The notes beneath the pieces are model-generated. The model searched no databases and was not told the DNA's origin. It saw only the letters and a list, made by a program, of their open reading frames with translations. A DNA stretch of 64,000 bases, taken from NCBI GenBank assembly GCA_028551475.1, contig CM052361.1:20411491-20475490 (forward strand), written 5' to 3'. Origin of the DNA: Casuarina equisetifolia (lineage: Eukaryota > Streptophyta > Magnoliopsida > Fagales > Casuarinaceae). Positions within the stretch are counted from its first letter, which is position 1; each line of letters begins with the position of its first letter. Made by a program: the position numbers and the translations under genes. Positions 9,252 through 22,715 of this stretch are shown here, piece after piece.

Positions 9252-12200
9252 TTACAGCCTTACAATTCCAGAGTTCTCTCTTGCATACCCGCTTGTCTCC
9301 TCCACGACCTTTGTCCACACGTTAGCAATTTTCTCCGCGTATCCGACCTAAAAAATTCATCATGGGACCTCATGAAAGAGATACAAGGACCTTAAATGGA
9401 CATAATAGAACGTTGAAAGAGAAAATTACATGTAAAAGGCCACTGGAGACATAACAAAACATGCATTTTTTAAACTAATAGATTTACGCTTCCATTGGAA
9501 GGAACAACTTTCTCAGTCATCCTCGTAGCTCTATGTTTCTATCAAGTGCAGCACTTTCGCTGCTCACTTAGATGAACATACAAGCGTCAATTCAAATGCT
9601 ATCTAAGAATCCAATCACTTATTCAGCAGCAGTCCACGCTTTCAGACAAGAGGAAAACAAAATAAATAACTCAATAATGCTTAGGCAGACCATTGTGCCC
9701 CAGAAAACCAGCCAATCACCCACACGTATAGAGTCTAGCTTGCTCTAGACTCGAATTCGAGCTTCTTTAAAATTATAAAGAAAGTACCTATCTTCAAAAT
9801 TAACTGCTATTCAATCCATACATAACAGAATATTAGTGGTATTCTACAGAGGAACCTGCTTGCTATAGTATTGGTGAGAAACTAAAGCATTTAGGAGTCT
9901 TCTGCTGGCATGTTACCAGGTAACTGGTTATGAAGTAAACGTTTTTGGTGAAGAAGGGAAATACATAGGAAAACATAAAATGGACACACACACACACACA
10001 CACACCCAAAAAAGAAAAAAAAAAGTCCAAAAATTGACTCTGAATTTCCTGAATCAGGAACTATCAGCTTTGTGCCTATGCAACCCATATGAACTCGAGT
10101 ATGAACCAGACTAGTCCAAATTGTGAAGCTTTAAAGAAAGATAGAAGACACAACAGCATTAGGTAAGGAGGCATATGTTCCATTTAGCTTCATACGTCCA
10201 AGATGGACAAAAGAGAATGATTAATTTACCTGATTAAGCACAAATCCCTTCATCATATTTAATAAGTCAGCCTTTCTCTCTGTGTCAAACCTTTTGAGTT
10301 CAGTCCTGTTGTTTTCCTGCATATATATAACCATTAAGCCACGGAGAAGGTGGTAATAATGTATTCAATTAACAATGGATAACATGAATTTGCTCTTCCC
10401 AGTATCATGTCACTCAAATAGTAGGGCAACTAAATGTAGAGATTTACAAGTGGATAAACCAAAACAGAAGAAAACTTTTAAAGACACTTCGGAATTGAAA
10501 AGCCAATATGCCAATAAAGTTAGCAAATGGATTCAGAAGAAGACAAAAGACATAACAGTACCTTCTAAGGGAAGTTGCAAACTAAAGAACGACAGCTACA
10601 AAGAGTACCTTTTCATAATCACATGGCTTATAAAACATCCATTGTTACAGGTGCTTTCATGTTAGAAACTCGATAACCATCCGATGTTATAACAACAAGA
10701 GAAAATGGCATAACCATACGCAGCAAATCAAAATAAGAGCACTGGATAGTCGCTGGAGCTCTCAAGGAATCAGAAAGAACTCAAGGTTCCCAAAACCAAA
10801 ATTTTTCATCCTGAAGACAGAAACAACTTAAAATCCAGAAGAAAACTATTAAAATCAATTTTGGCATCATTCACACCACTAAAACATGATGCAAGACAGC
10901 CAAGCCTTCAGATTGGTCTTGTTTCTTGCCACAGCATGAGAATTATATAGAATGCACCTCAAGACTAAACACTAAACAATTGCTTTATGCAAGGGCAATA
11001 TGCTCAAATCTGACTCCACATTACATTACATTAAAACCCAAAGTTTGGAAAAGAACAAATCATGCGGAAGATAACTTGGGAGATTGAGGTACAGTATAGG
11101 GATCACAAAAGCTACACTCTGAAATAGATTCAATGATTGTTCCACTACCCCAGTTTCTTGAGTGTCATGTTCAATAACTATATACTCATAACATCAATGT
11201 CCAAGGCAAAAACATCACACAACGTGAGTGCTCCAATAACAAATCTTCCGTCACCCAGCATGGTAGATGGAATTCATGCCACTTTTTGTCTGAAAAAGGC
11301 ATGAGATCAATGATGCCCATCATACTTTCCTTTGCCCATTCAGCTCCACAGTAAAGTTATCACAAATGACCTCCTTTTCATCCCATTAGTATTCAAGGTC
11401 TGCCTTCTCAACTTTTAAGGTAAGCTACCTACTCATCAAATACAATGTATCCTACCAGTAATAATAAGTTAGAGCCATATCTTTTAAAATGGACAGCCAC
11501 TTTCCCAAAGACCAGGTTGGGTTAACCCAATCGCAGAAATGAGTCATCAAAGTTCAACAGAACTACTACATTAAAGTTGTTGACGGAAACATTAGAATTT
11601 CATGCATCACGTCAGAAAGCCTAGCACGATACATGGAAGGACAGAACAAAAGCAAGAGGGAACTATTTCTTAAATTCCATAAAATTCAAAAGGATCAGCC
11701 ACAATTCAGTTATGTTCAAATTGGTACCTTGATCCGCTCATATTCTCTAATTGCGACATTTTTGGCATCATCAGTGACTCTTATTGTTTCTTTTAACTCT
11801 TCCATCCTGCGATTCCTTGTTTTGTCACCTCCAAATACTTTAGATGATGCAGCTTCAAGTTTTTCAGCCCTTGCTTGCAGTGAAGATTGTTCTGATAAAA
11901 GTGTCTGCACTGTCAATAAAGCACTTGAGCGATCTGAGAATGCACTGTGAACAGCTAACATTAGCCCTAGATATTCATGAAGTGTATCCTGCAACACATA
12001 CAAAGCAAAGTAATATTAATATAGTGAAAGATTTCAGGTAAAGCATAAAGATCTTTAAACAAAAGAGCTTTACAATTACTCAAAAAGTCATAGGGGGCTT
12101 AGACCAGCACAAGAACAAGGACCAGCTTCCCATACACTGGGCAAGCTTTTATCTAGAAAAACATGCAAGGACAGTTGAACATAGTTGTCATTCTTCAAAG

Positions 12201-14058
12201 CAGATATCACAAAGGTTCTGTGATTTACCAAATGCTTGACAGTCTGAGCATTTAACTCCCGGAAGAATCTGCTTGCTTTGACAGCTGCAGTTGCAAAGCC
12301 TTTCATGTCATTGGCCCGCACTTTCTGAGAGTTGAACACCATCTCCTCATTCTCAAATTTTGTGAGCTTAATAAATGCAAGCCCCAATTCACCCATTGTT
12401 TCTCCCATATCTTGCTGAGCCTTGACAAGTGATTCAGCCTAACATATTCATAACATAAGAAAAGAACCCCATAATCACGTAAACGGTTCACAACAGAAAT
12501 GAACACCATGTACATTTCCCACACTTGCATATATTTGAAACTCACGTAAATACTAAAAAACATAAGTGGGACAACTATCCCACATGGAACAGGAACATCT
12601 GGATTCGAGGATACCTCCACTTTCTAAACTTCTAATCACTATTTTAAATTAAACGGTTAAGTTTTTGTCATTTGGCATTTGTCACCTATTACCGGACTTC
12701 AACTTGTCGTTAACTACCGTACCTCAATAAAGTGTACACGAAGGGAAAAAGAATGAACTATTTACTAAGAACTCCAACCAAAGTCTTTGTAGTTCCTATT
12801 CTTACATACTTTTGGAAAAGATAGCCTCATCAGATTACATCAACCCAAAAGTTACTCTAGTTTAGGGAATGCATTTATACGAACACAGCCAGACATCAAT
12901 ATTTCAATAGTAGTTTTCAAAGTTAAACCCGAAATCAAAGAGTCAGCTAGAGATGAATATAACCTGCTGGGAAGCATTGGTGAGTTGTTGCTCGAGATCA
13001 TTCATCCTCTCTTTCTTTTCCAAAAACTCCTTATCTTCCTCAACCACAGCCGGTCTCGACCCTCCCCAGTCATTTGCCACAGACTGCCTGAACTCCTTGA
13101 ACAGCCTCAACAAGTCCCTCCCTCCCTTGGCCGGCTGCACCACCTCGTGTGGCGCCACCACCGTGCTGCTCTCCCCGAGCAATTGCTTTGGCAGCTTCAC
13201 CGCCCCGTCGAGCATCCTCGACGCCACATCTGTCGTCGTCGGCAGCGGCAGCTTCCCCTGGACCTGTAGGAACACCCTCAGCTCGTCGCTCCGCTTTATC
13301 GCTGGGTGCGCCGCGAGCCTCCGCAGGTACTTCTCCAATGCGACCCGCCTCTGCTCCACGAACTCCTGCTTCTGCATCACCTGACTCTCCACCACGCTCT
13401 TGTCCGGCCGAGGCGGTATGAAGAGCCCTCTGTATGACTCGGCCAGCCGATCCGATAATGTAACCACGTCCCGAAACCGCCTCCGAACACTGAACTCTGA
13501 TCCTCCGAACTCCGGAACATTCGTTCTCGTCGTAACTAGGTACGTTACGTATGTACCGCCACCTGGCACGATCGAATTCGAAGCCTCCTGCTCCTTCTGC
13601 GGATTCGACACCGTGATTTTGATGTACTCCGAGCTCGACGCCGCCAAAGAAGAGGACGACGAGCCCGGCGATCTCAAAAACCTCCCGGAATTGTCCGAAT
13701 TCCGGCTAGGGCTCTCGATGCCGTTGACTTCGCCGCCGTCCTCCCCGTCGAAAGGACTGAAGATCACGTCCGCGTACGCGGGCGGCTCGATGTAGGAGCT
13801 CTCCGTCGGGAGGCTGGGGTTTCGAAGATCCCGATACGACGGGGGCGACAATAGGGGATCGGATTCGGCGGGGGTCGCGAGGATCGACGGGGAGAGAGGA
13901 TGGTGAGCTTCGGAGATCGCCGACGACGACATGGCGCTTCGGTATGTTGAGTAGGATTTGGTGTCGCTTAACGGGTCGTCGAGCACGAGATTCTCCATTT
14001 CCTCCTTCGACGCGTAGAGACGGGCCTCCTCGAAGCCCTCGTTCTCGGAGCCCATCAT
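9252..14058 (-). CDS. SNX2: sorting nexin 2 (PX-BAR, retromer-associated)
   Basis: Five exons on the minus strand, all in phase 0: 12964-14058, 12229-12438, 11728-11988, 10230-10316 and 9252-9347, giving about 582 residues. Exon 1 encodes an acidic/Ser-rich N-terminus and the PX domain (about residues 144-268), with RRRFRD near 192 and FIPPRPDKSV near 214, the phosphoinositide-binding signature. Exons 2-5 encode the Vps5/BAR coiled-coil domain: AAVKASRFFRELN, YLGLMLAVHSAFSDRS, KVFGGDKTRNRR, KGFVLNQ and YAEKIANVW. Plant SNX2 pairs with SNX1 on endosomes or the trans-Golgi network and helps retromer-dependent sorting to the vacuole. The length is close to Arabidopsis SNX2A/B (around 570-590). 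The start is the ATG at 14058, with a second Met right after it. The 3' end (RENSGIVRL) diverges slightly from what I remember. Confidence 0.93.
9984..10005. repeat. AC dinucleotide microsatellite
   Basis: About 11 AC units inside the last intron of the SNX2 gene (intron 4, 9348-10229), followed by an A-rich tract. It is a simple-sequence repeat likely to vary in length between individuals. Confidence 0.9.
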
Positions 14059-15818
14059 TGTAAGCGAAAATACGAAGGGAACCCAAAACGGAAGCTCTTA
14101 TTGCATTTGAGTGGCGTTGATTGAAGACAACCAATTGCAACTTGGGAGAGGAGCCATGTATAGTAGTGGAGTACGGTGGAGGCTAACGTGCGCCAGGGGG
14201 AGGGTGATAGGTGCACCCCAGAGGCTGCCTTGAGAAGCAGACGATGAAGAAACCCCAGCACGTGGATTTGGACGCAAAGCAAAAAAACGGAAAACCGATG
14301 GGTAGGGGCGATTTTAAGCTTGGACTGCGGAATTTGTAGCTGGGAGCTCTGTCAGTCGTCGTGGGCCTTCTGTTGGGGGGATAAATTCTGTGGGCAGTTG
14401 ATTTAAGCCATTTTGTCTTTTCCTCTTTATCTTTTTTAATAAATGACTCGTCCCTGCAAGCTAATCTTCTGTGCGAAGTTTGGTCCCGTCAATCCTAAGT
14501 GACCTGACGATCTTCTTCTCCTCTTTTCTTCTTCGTCTCTTGCTTCGGCTCCGTCTCTCGGACATCAAAAATCGAGATATTCTGTATTTTCGTAATAAAA
14601 TGCAAGCAATTTTTGGTGTTGGTCGTATTTTTACACAATTTTATCAATTTCCATTTGTTAGAGAGAAAAGGTAATTTTATAGTTTCTAATAATTGCTTGC
14701 CTCATTATTCCTATTACAATGTGTGGTGTTAATTTCACGTTATTAAAACATAGATTTGTAGAATTATTTATTATTAAAAGTCTTAAAAATCAGTGTGATG
14801 TTTTATTTAAATTTTAATACAAATGATTATATATTTAATATAAAACTTTATTCTAAATGTATTCATATACATTCTTACACGTTGAACAATTTAAACTCAA
14901 GATTAAATGAAAAAGAATATAAACAACTTGAACTCAATATTATGTTAAAATATTTAAATATTAAATTCAAAAGTTAACTCAATAATAAATGAGTATTTTT
15001 TATTTAAATTTTTTCATAAATAATTATATATTCAATACGAGAATTTAATTCTACTTCATACTCATAAAATAATGCCGTTAACTCTTAAAATGTTTTTTGA
15101 GTTAGACATGGTGTTAGAGTTCATACTTTTCTCTTAACACCTTATTAATGAGGTTAAATCCTAAGTTCATCCTAAGGCATCAAGATAATTTAATAATTTT
15201 CTATTATGATAAAATAATGTATTATGCTATGTGATATACATCTTACATTACTAAGGCAAATGAGTTAATGAAATTATTTATAAAATAATGAGTATTACTA
15301 AACTCAAATAATGAACCTTTTGAAAATTACTTGTGCAATTATTTTAAAACATAATACTCGGATCTTAATCTTATCCTCAAATAATGAAAAGAACCCAACG
15401 ACAAGGACATTTTAATCCCTTAAGCGATGCGCTTGTACGTGAAAGAATAACAGCATTAAAATCTTAATAGTGATTATCACGATCCTGTCCTCCCGAAATC
15501 TTAAAAGGGTCTGGGTCAGTTTTAGCAAGCGACAAACCGAGGATCTGGTTAATTCAGGTCAGGTGTAGGATCGCTTAGAGACAGTGCCTCCCCTATAACT
15601 GCATCCAAACACACACTTTTTCCTATGTCGCTTCAATTTTTTTTTTGTTCTTTTACCGGTATAAGCAAACGTAGATCAGGTTTTTGCCAAACCCTTCCTA
15701 CTTCCCCGTTCTGTTTATTTAGTTCGTTTTAGGAGAGCCACAGAGTGTCAGAAAAGAGCTACGAGAGATACAGAGAAAGAACCATTTTTGTGATATCTGA
15801 CCGTGACGCGCACCTCTA
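14059..15818. other. divergent promoter region SNX2 / NAA25
   Basis: 1.76 kb between two head-to-head start codons. The portions next to each gene are mixed in composition. The middle (about 14690-15400) is extremely AT-rich, with two diverged copies of a TATTTAAATTTT...ATTATATATT segment near 14802 and 15001, about 200 bases apart. No gene was seen. Confidence 0.55.
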
Positions 15819-18800
15819 ATGGCTTCCAAGTTCGGCTTGGCCGGAGGGATACCAGAGCGGCGGGTCCGACCAGTTTGGGACGCCATCGATTCGCGGCAGT
15901 TCAAGAACGCTCTCAAGATTTGCACCGGACTCCTCGCCAAATACCCAAGCTCACCCTACGCTCTGGTAACATAGTTTCCATTGTTCTTTACCATTTATTT
16001 TTGAAGACATTTTCTCTCAGCGTTTCGAAGCATTGTAGCAGTCGCGAGTATTTTGCTTTTTTGGCATTTTCTCAAGGACCAAGCGGAGCCCTATGGCGTA
16101 TAAAGAGCTCCGGTATCTTAGAGGTGTATAAGTGTTTATGAAGTTGCAATGCTAGAAATTTTGTCTTCACAATTCCTTCGAGTCGATTAGTAATGTGGAT
16201 TGTGGTGTTATTTCAAACGAGACACTGCTGCCAATGCCTTTTGTCGTCTTTGTAGATGTTCGAGTTATTTTCGCGGGATCGATAACCGCTGCTGTCGTTG
16301 TGTCTTTCTTATTAGTGCTTTTCTCGCTCTTTGGTTAAGATCAAATCTGGATTTCAAGGTCAAAGACACAGTTATTATAAGTATAATTCTTGGTAGTTAT
16401 AAACAAACAATATTGCATTCACTATGTAATTGTGTTCAAGCACATAACTGGTTCAAGATCACCGCTTGGAAACTTAAAAAGCCTAATTAGCCTGAGAGAG
16501 CTCATAAAAGAGGGTTAGAATATGGGAATTGAAATATTATGCTATCTTTTGTGCAATTAATAGTTCTAAGGACCATTTCTAACATACTAATATAGTATTT
16601 TCATGTACACTTTTTTGTTTTACTGAACAGGCTGATAAATTTATGGGTGCAGAGTGCTAAATCTTAACTAGGATATTAGCCTATATGGAGACTCTTAATG
16701 CTGTTTTTCTTACAAAATTATATTTTTAGAAAATTGCAATGTTTAAACTTCACTTGTAACAACCTTTTTTTTCTTCACGTGTTCTGCAGGCACTCAAAGC
16801 TCTCATTCTAGAGAGGATGGGCAAACCAGATGAAGCTCTATCTGTTTGCTTGGATTCGAAAGAGCTATTATATAAGAATGACTCCAACCTGATGGATGAT
16901 CTTACTCTCAGCACACTGCAGATTGTTTTTCAACGACTTGATCATTGTGAGTATTTGTTTTTGATGCTTGGAAGTTACCTGTTTATAGGAGTATCACAGT
17001 CAGAGTTATCTTATAAATCTGTTTGTAACCAGTGGACTTAGCTACAAGCTGTTACGAATATGCTTGTGGGAAATTCCCAAACAATTTGGAACTTATGATG
17101 GGACTTTTCAACTGTTATGTTCGTGAATACTCTTTTGTGAAGCAGCAACAGGTTGTTTTTTTTTTTCTCTTCTTGATATATGAGTATTACATACTGGCAA
17201 TTTGTTTACACATGGTTTTGGGACCATTAGATTGAAATTTACTTTCGTAATATCTTCTGGCAGACAGCTATCAAGATGTATAAACTTGTAGGTGAAGAGA
17301 GGTTTTTACTCTGGGCGGTTTGTAGCATTCAATTACAGGTTCTGCGAGCTTTCTCTTTTGTTTGTGCCCTTTTATGATGCTATGGTTTCATTTATGCTAG
17401 AAAATGCTTCAAAAACCGGTCATTGTTATTGGGACCTGAAAATTTAGTGTTGCCCCTTCCCCTCATTTCCAATGGAAAATAAAAGGAAAGGAAAAGAAAA
17501 ATGTGAGAATGCAAGATTGATCTACTGCCTTGTAATTTTCTTATTCACTTTGAGTTTTTTTTTAATACTCATGCACCCATGCGGATGCACCCACTCAATA
17601 GACCAAGAGGGCCCAGGCCACCTTGAGCTACCACTGGGCCTAGGCGTCCTGACAGATTATTCACTTTAATTTTGAGTCCATAAATGAGATCTTATTGTGT
17701 GTTTACTGATTCTATGGATTTGGAACTTCTGGTAGGTGTTTTGTGGTAACGGGGGTGAGAAGTTACTACTCTTGGCTGAAGGTTTACTCAAGAAGCATGT
17801 TGCTTCCCATAGTTTGCATGAACCTGAAGGTGATGTCAAGTTTTCCTTCCCAATTCATCTTGGCCTAAACTTATAGGTCTGTTGAGCTAAGAATGGTTGA
17901 TTTCCATACTAATATGTGGAATCTATTGCAGCTCTTATTGTCTACCTTTCTGTACTGGAGCAGCAAGCAAAGCATGGTGATGCTTTAGAAATTCTCTCTG
18001 GGAAATTAGGATCATTATTAGTGATCGAAGTTGATAGGCTTCGCATACAGGTACTTTATTAAGCTTCATTTCTTAGTCGCTTGCCTTAGGGACAAGTGTG
18101 TATATCTTTCAGTATAAAATGTTGACATGTTCATACATATTTTCTGCTTCCACCTTTGTGTTCTTTTTTCTGTGATTTTCCTGTATGGTGACTGAAGATG
18201 AGGAGCAGAACTTTTTTGAGAAAATAGGGAAGCTGGAAGTGAGCATGGATGGTCAAGGTGTTTCTTTAAGGAGTAGTGAAATTAGAGGAAGATGACAAAA
18301 CTGATAAATGCATAAACATCAATAATGGAAGCTTTCTGACATTAGAAGCTGCCATCTAGATGCTTTCTGGGCATAGAAGCTCTCATCTAGATGCTTTCTG
18401 ATCATTCATTTAATGTGAAATTTCACTCCTTTAGGACGGGCTTCATTGATCTGCCTAACATCCAGACTTTCTGCCTTTTATGGCCTTAATGTTCTTTTCT
18501 TTTCTTTTTTCGTTTTTTTGTTGTTGTTTTTGTTTTTATTTTTGTTCTTTTTTTTTCTTTTTTTCTTTTTTCTTTTTTTGTGGGGGGAGTCAGTGGTGTT
18601 TAGGTGGTTTTTGGTTGTTGTTGTACTTGTTACATAAGAATAGGACAAATTCAACTGAATTGATGTATTTTCTATTCTTGACTACTATGATGCTGTGTAT
18701 TTTGTTTTGGTCAAATGAGACTCATTTAAAATTCTAGTTTGAGGAGTTCTTTATTTTATCGAAAACTCTTGCAAATAGAATACAGCGCTACTGCACATTT

Positions 18801-21800
18801 TGACAATATAGATACAATGCTGTTTGATTATGTGTATAATGAATCCAAAATTTTCATATTTAATCTTTAAGTAGAAGCAGGTTGGTAAAGACTTTAATTA
18901 ACATTTGTTGCTAGAGGCCAAAAGCATGTCTTTGTCAGAATGGTCCTTTGAAGCACTTGGTAATGCTCCTTTTTGGTCTAGAATGAATGTAATGAATTCG
19001 AGCAAATGGAAATATCTGCTTTTTCTTAGTGTAAAAAAGAAAAATACATTCGTGTGTGCGTGTACACACACACTTTTACACTTGCTTATCAGATAGTGGA
19101 AGAGCCCTATGCAAGAGGGGAAAAAAAATGCTTGTTGGGTCTTTGAAACTGTTCATATGTGTTTAGTGGTAGTCCTGCTTTATATAGAACACCAAACAAG
19201 TTAAAAATAGGAAACTGACTAAGCAACTTAAGCTTTAATTGTGTAAAGTAATAATTGGCTTTTTTAAAAGATAAGTGTTCTTGAGGTCTGATATACTGGT
19301 TTGTTGTCTGGTTATGATTGCCTTTAGTGCTGGCAAATTTTACAGAAATAGTTACTTTGTTCTGATTATGAATATGGCTGCCTTTGCTTTCTCGATTTTT
19401 GGTTATATTCCATGATGCTTGAATTTCTTTATATGAAATGTTGCATATTTAATGTTTATTAGCATTGTAATCTTCACTGTTTAAAGTTTCAAAGCTAATC
19501 ATTGTGTTTGAGCTTCAATCGATGGTAACACATTTAGTCCTCGTTTGCTGTCTGTACCAACTTGCGCACTTTGACTTTAAGTTGACAGGGGAGGCTTCTT
19601 GCTCGGGCAGGTGACTATTCTGCTGCTGCCAGTATATTTCAAAAAATCCTAGAATTGAGGTATGCTTCTTGAAAGTTGCACATTCTAGATTTTATTTTTA
19701 GCTGTTTAACGGTTGTTGGATGCAAGTGCGCATCTTCATTGGTGTGAATTGGATGGCACAAACATGTGTCAGGATTATGATTTATTTTTTCAAGGCCAGA
19801 ATTTGTATCCCTAAAAGAGGTTTCTGTATTGTGTGTGGGGATCTGTTTGTAAGGACATGATAATGTAAAATGATTAGAATGTAGGAACCATGTATTTTTA
19901 CTTTAATTTTGTAAAGTGGATAATTGACAACTTAGTGTTAGTCATTGAATTTAACTTAGATGAGGACTCCCCATGGCTATCTTGTGGACAAACCTGAGGG
20001 ACCAAATTCATTTTGAGTCTAATCTACAAGTTCATGATCTACCTTTGAATATGTTGAGGTTGACTGCTGAGGGGATCTCAATGCATACTTCCTTTTCAAT
20101 TGAGATCTCTCCTTTTCTATTATAGTTATAAGGAAACAGAGTCCTATCATTTTCTAGTGTCAAATTGTTCTTAACTATGCATGTTATTTGCTAGTTATAT
20201 TTCCTCTTGCCTTTTTTCTCCTTGCTTCATGCTTATAGGTTTTTCTCTGTTTATTTTCATCAACCTAGCACTGAAAATAGTATATTCTTCCCTTTCTCGT
20301 GGCATGTGTTGAATGGATTTGAGACTTTTCTGACTTCATTCTTCAAGTTTTTACTTTTCTTTGTCCAATAGTCTTCTTCTTTAATTTCATCTAGACTCGT
20401 TTTGTGTGAATTCTACTACAGTTGTAATAACGAAATGGATGTGGGAATTTGGCGATGACTTATTGGCTGCCTTGCTTGAGGAATAGTTTCACGAAAATGG
20501 AGACAAACCTGCAAATAGGAGACCATTTCACTATAAACATACTCTGACTTTGATTGTGAAATATTCATTGCTTGTTGAACCTTGTGAGTTACGTGGATGT
20601 GTATCTAGGTTTGGAGTCGTCTCTTTTTCTCCTACAGAAAGGGGTGAATGAGGTAAAAGAAGCCCTTGCATTCCAGATTATCCAGATGCTTACACTGGAT
20701 GGAATGCCCTTAGCAGAAACATGGATTGTAACTGTATATGCTCGTTATATGTTTGCTATTAACCTTTGCAATGCTTGATGTTGTTTCTTTCTTGTGGCAG
20801 CCCTGATGATTGGGAGTGTTTTCTACATTATCTAGGCTGTTTGCTGGAGGACGGTAGCAACTGGGTTAACGGAGTCCTCACTGGTTCAATTCCTCCACCT
20901 AGATTCACGGACTGCAAGCTTTCACACTTGCCAGATGAAATGGTGCACGTTTGGAGCTGAATTTTAATTGCTCTTTCTCTATATGTTAGGTCTTCCTTGC
21001 ATATTTCAAGTTGCATTTTCTGTAATCTGTTATGCAGAATTTGATTTGCCCAAATTGTTGTGCAGTTTGATTCTCGTATATCAGATGCATCAACATTTAT
21101 ACAAAAGTTACAAGCAGACACCCTTGACAATAGTATAAGATGTCCATACTTGGCAAACCTTGAAGTTGAAAGAAGGAAGCACCTTTATGGAAAGGGGGAT
21201 GATGACAAGCTAATGGATGCTCTGATGCAATATTTTTTCAAGTATATATTGCAACCCTACTCTCTTCTCTACCAAATTTCTGTCGATTATTGGACATGAC
21301 CTGCTTCTTTACAACTGTGTTCACTTGCAAGGCCAAAATGAGTTTAGTTATACCATCTTGTGGTCTGTTTATGACATCTCTAGCTGGCTACAGGTTATGT
21401 TTCTTAATGTAATGTCGTAAGTTTCTTTTAGGTTTGTGATGGTTTATTTTTTTTAATATATCCATTTCCCTGTGTCACTGATCATATTTGCTAGGATGAA
21501 CAAGTTGATCTATTTGGGTGGAATAAATTGTTGCAGCTATGTTATAAATTCTAGGTAGTTCAAGTCAATTTGGTCTCAACTATAGGCTCGTTGAACTAGT
21601 AATAAACTTCTATTTTATTCACAAAAAATATTCATAATGTGGCAGTTCTGATTCTATCTTTTGGAATGTTTTTGCTTGTTAAACACAGGTTTGGTCACCT
21701 GGCCTGCTTCACGTCTGATGTTGAGATGTATGTTGAGGTCTTGTCTCCTGATAGTAAGATACAGTTTCTGGAGAAGTTAATGAAAAGGTCTGAGTGCCCC

Positions 21801-22680
21801 TCAAAACTGCCTGCTAAAGCACTTGGACAGTCAATTACCCTTTTGAAAGTTCAACAATTAATTCGCAAGATTCACATGCTCTCGGAGAGTGGTTTGTCTC
21901 TTGCCTTGAAATCCCAAATGTCTTGAATTTATTTTCTTAAGTACTAAGCTAGAACAACCTATCTGTTCCTTTCTTTCTTTCTTCTTTTTTTTTTTGTTTT
22001 TGTTTTTGCTGCGGGAATGGGTGGCATTGGGGGACCTAGTCCCCGCAGAAATTTGAGATAAAATCACAAATCTCCATGGCAACAACATTTTTAATTCATG
22101 TGGCCTAAGTCTGCCTAATAGTGGGGAACCCAGAAACATTGCCTCTGCTCTACGCTAGTCAATGTTCCACCTCTTCTAATTCTTCCATGATATTTTTGCT
22201 TCCTCTGGGAGGTTTGCCAAACAGTGGTTAACATTGCAAGCAATAAGCAGTGAGCCACATATAAAAACTGGAAATAATTTCCTTGGATTTGTAGATATTC
22301 ATGTAATATGAATGCCTGACAAGTGACCTTTTATTTTTACAACCATAAAAAATTTGTATTCGTAGATCATTGCATCTTTTGTGTCATGTAATATGGAAAT
22401 CCACCATTGAGTCTGCCCCTAACCTGGAGCTGTCCCTCCCCAGAACTTGAGGGCTCTGCAGTTGAGATGGCGGAGATGTATTGTAAAAATCTTCCACTTT
22501 CAAAGGACTTGGATCTACAGGAGAGCATGCATGGAGAAGAGTTACTATCTATGGTGTGCAATGTATTAGTTCAGGTATCCTATGTTACTTCTAGAAACTC
22601 AACTTTCTGCTCTAGTGAAAAGTTGACACCAGAGCTTTTTGGTCTATTTTAATTTTGATCACAAGTATGCACCTTTGTTA

Positions 22681-22715
<35 letters not shown>

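Noticed and set aside
12953..13795. Plus-strand open frames of 90-143 codons
   Set aside because: They are antisense shadows of SNX2 exon 1, which is GC-rich and has clear PX-domain coding on the minus strand.
18446..18737. Phe-rich open frames that look like a membrane protein
   Set aside because: Produced by a pyrimidine tract in NAA25 intron 6.
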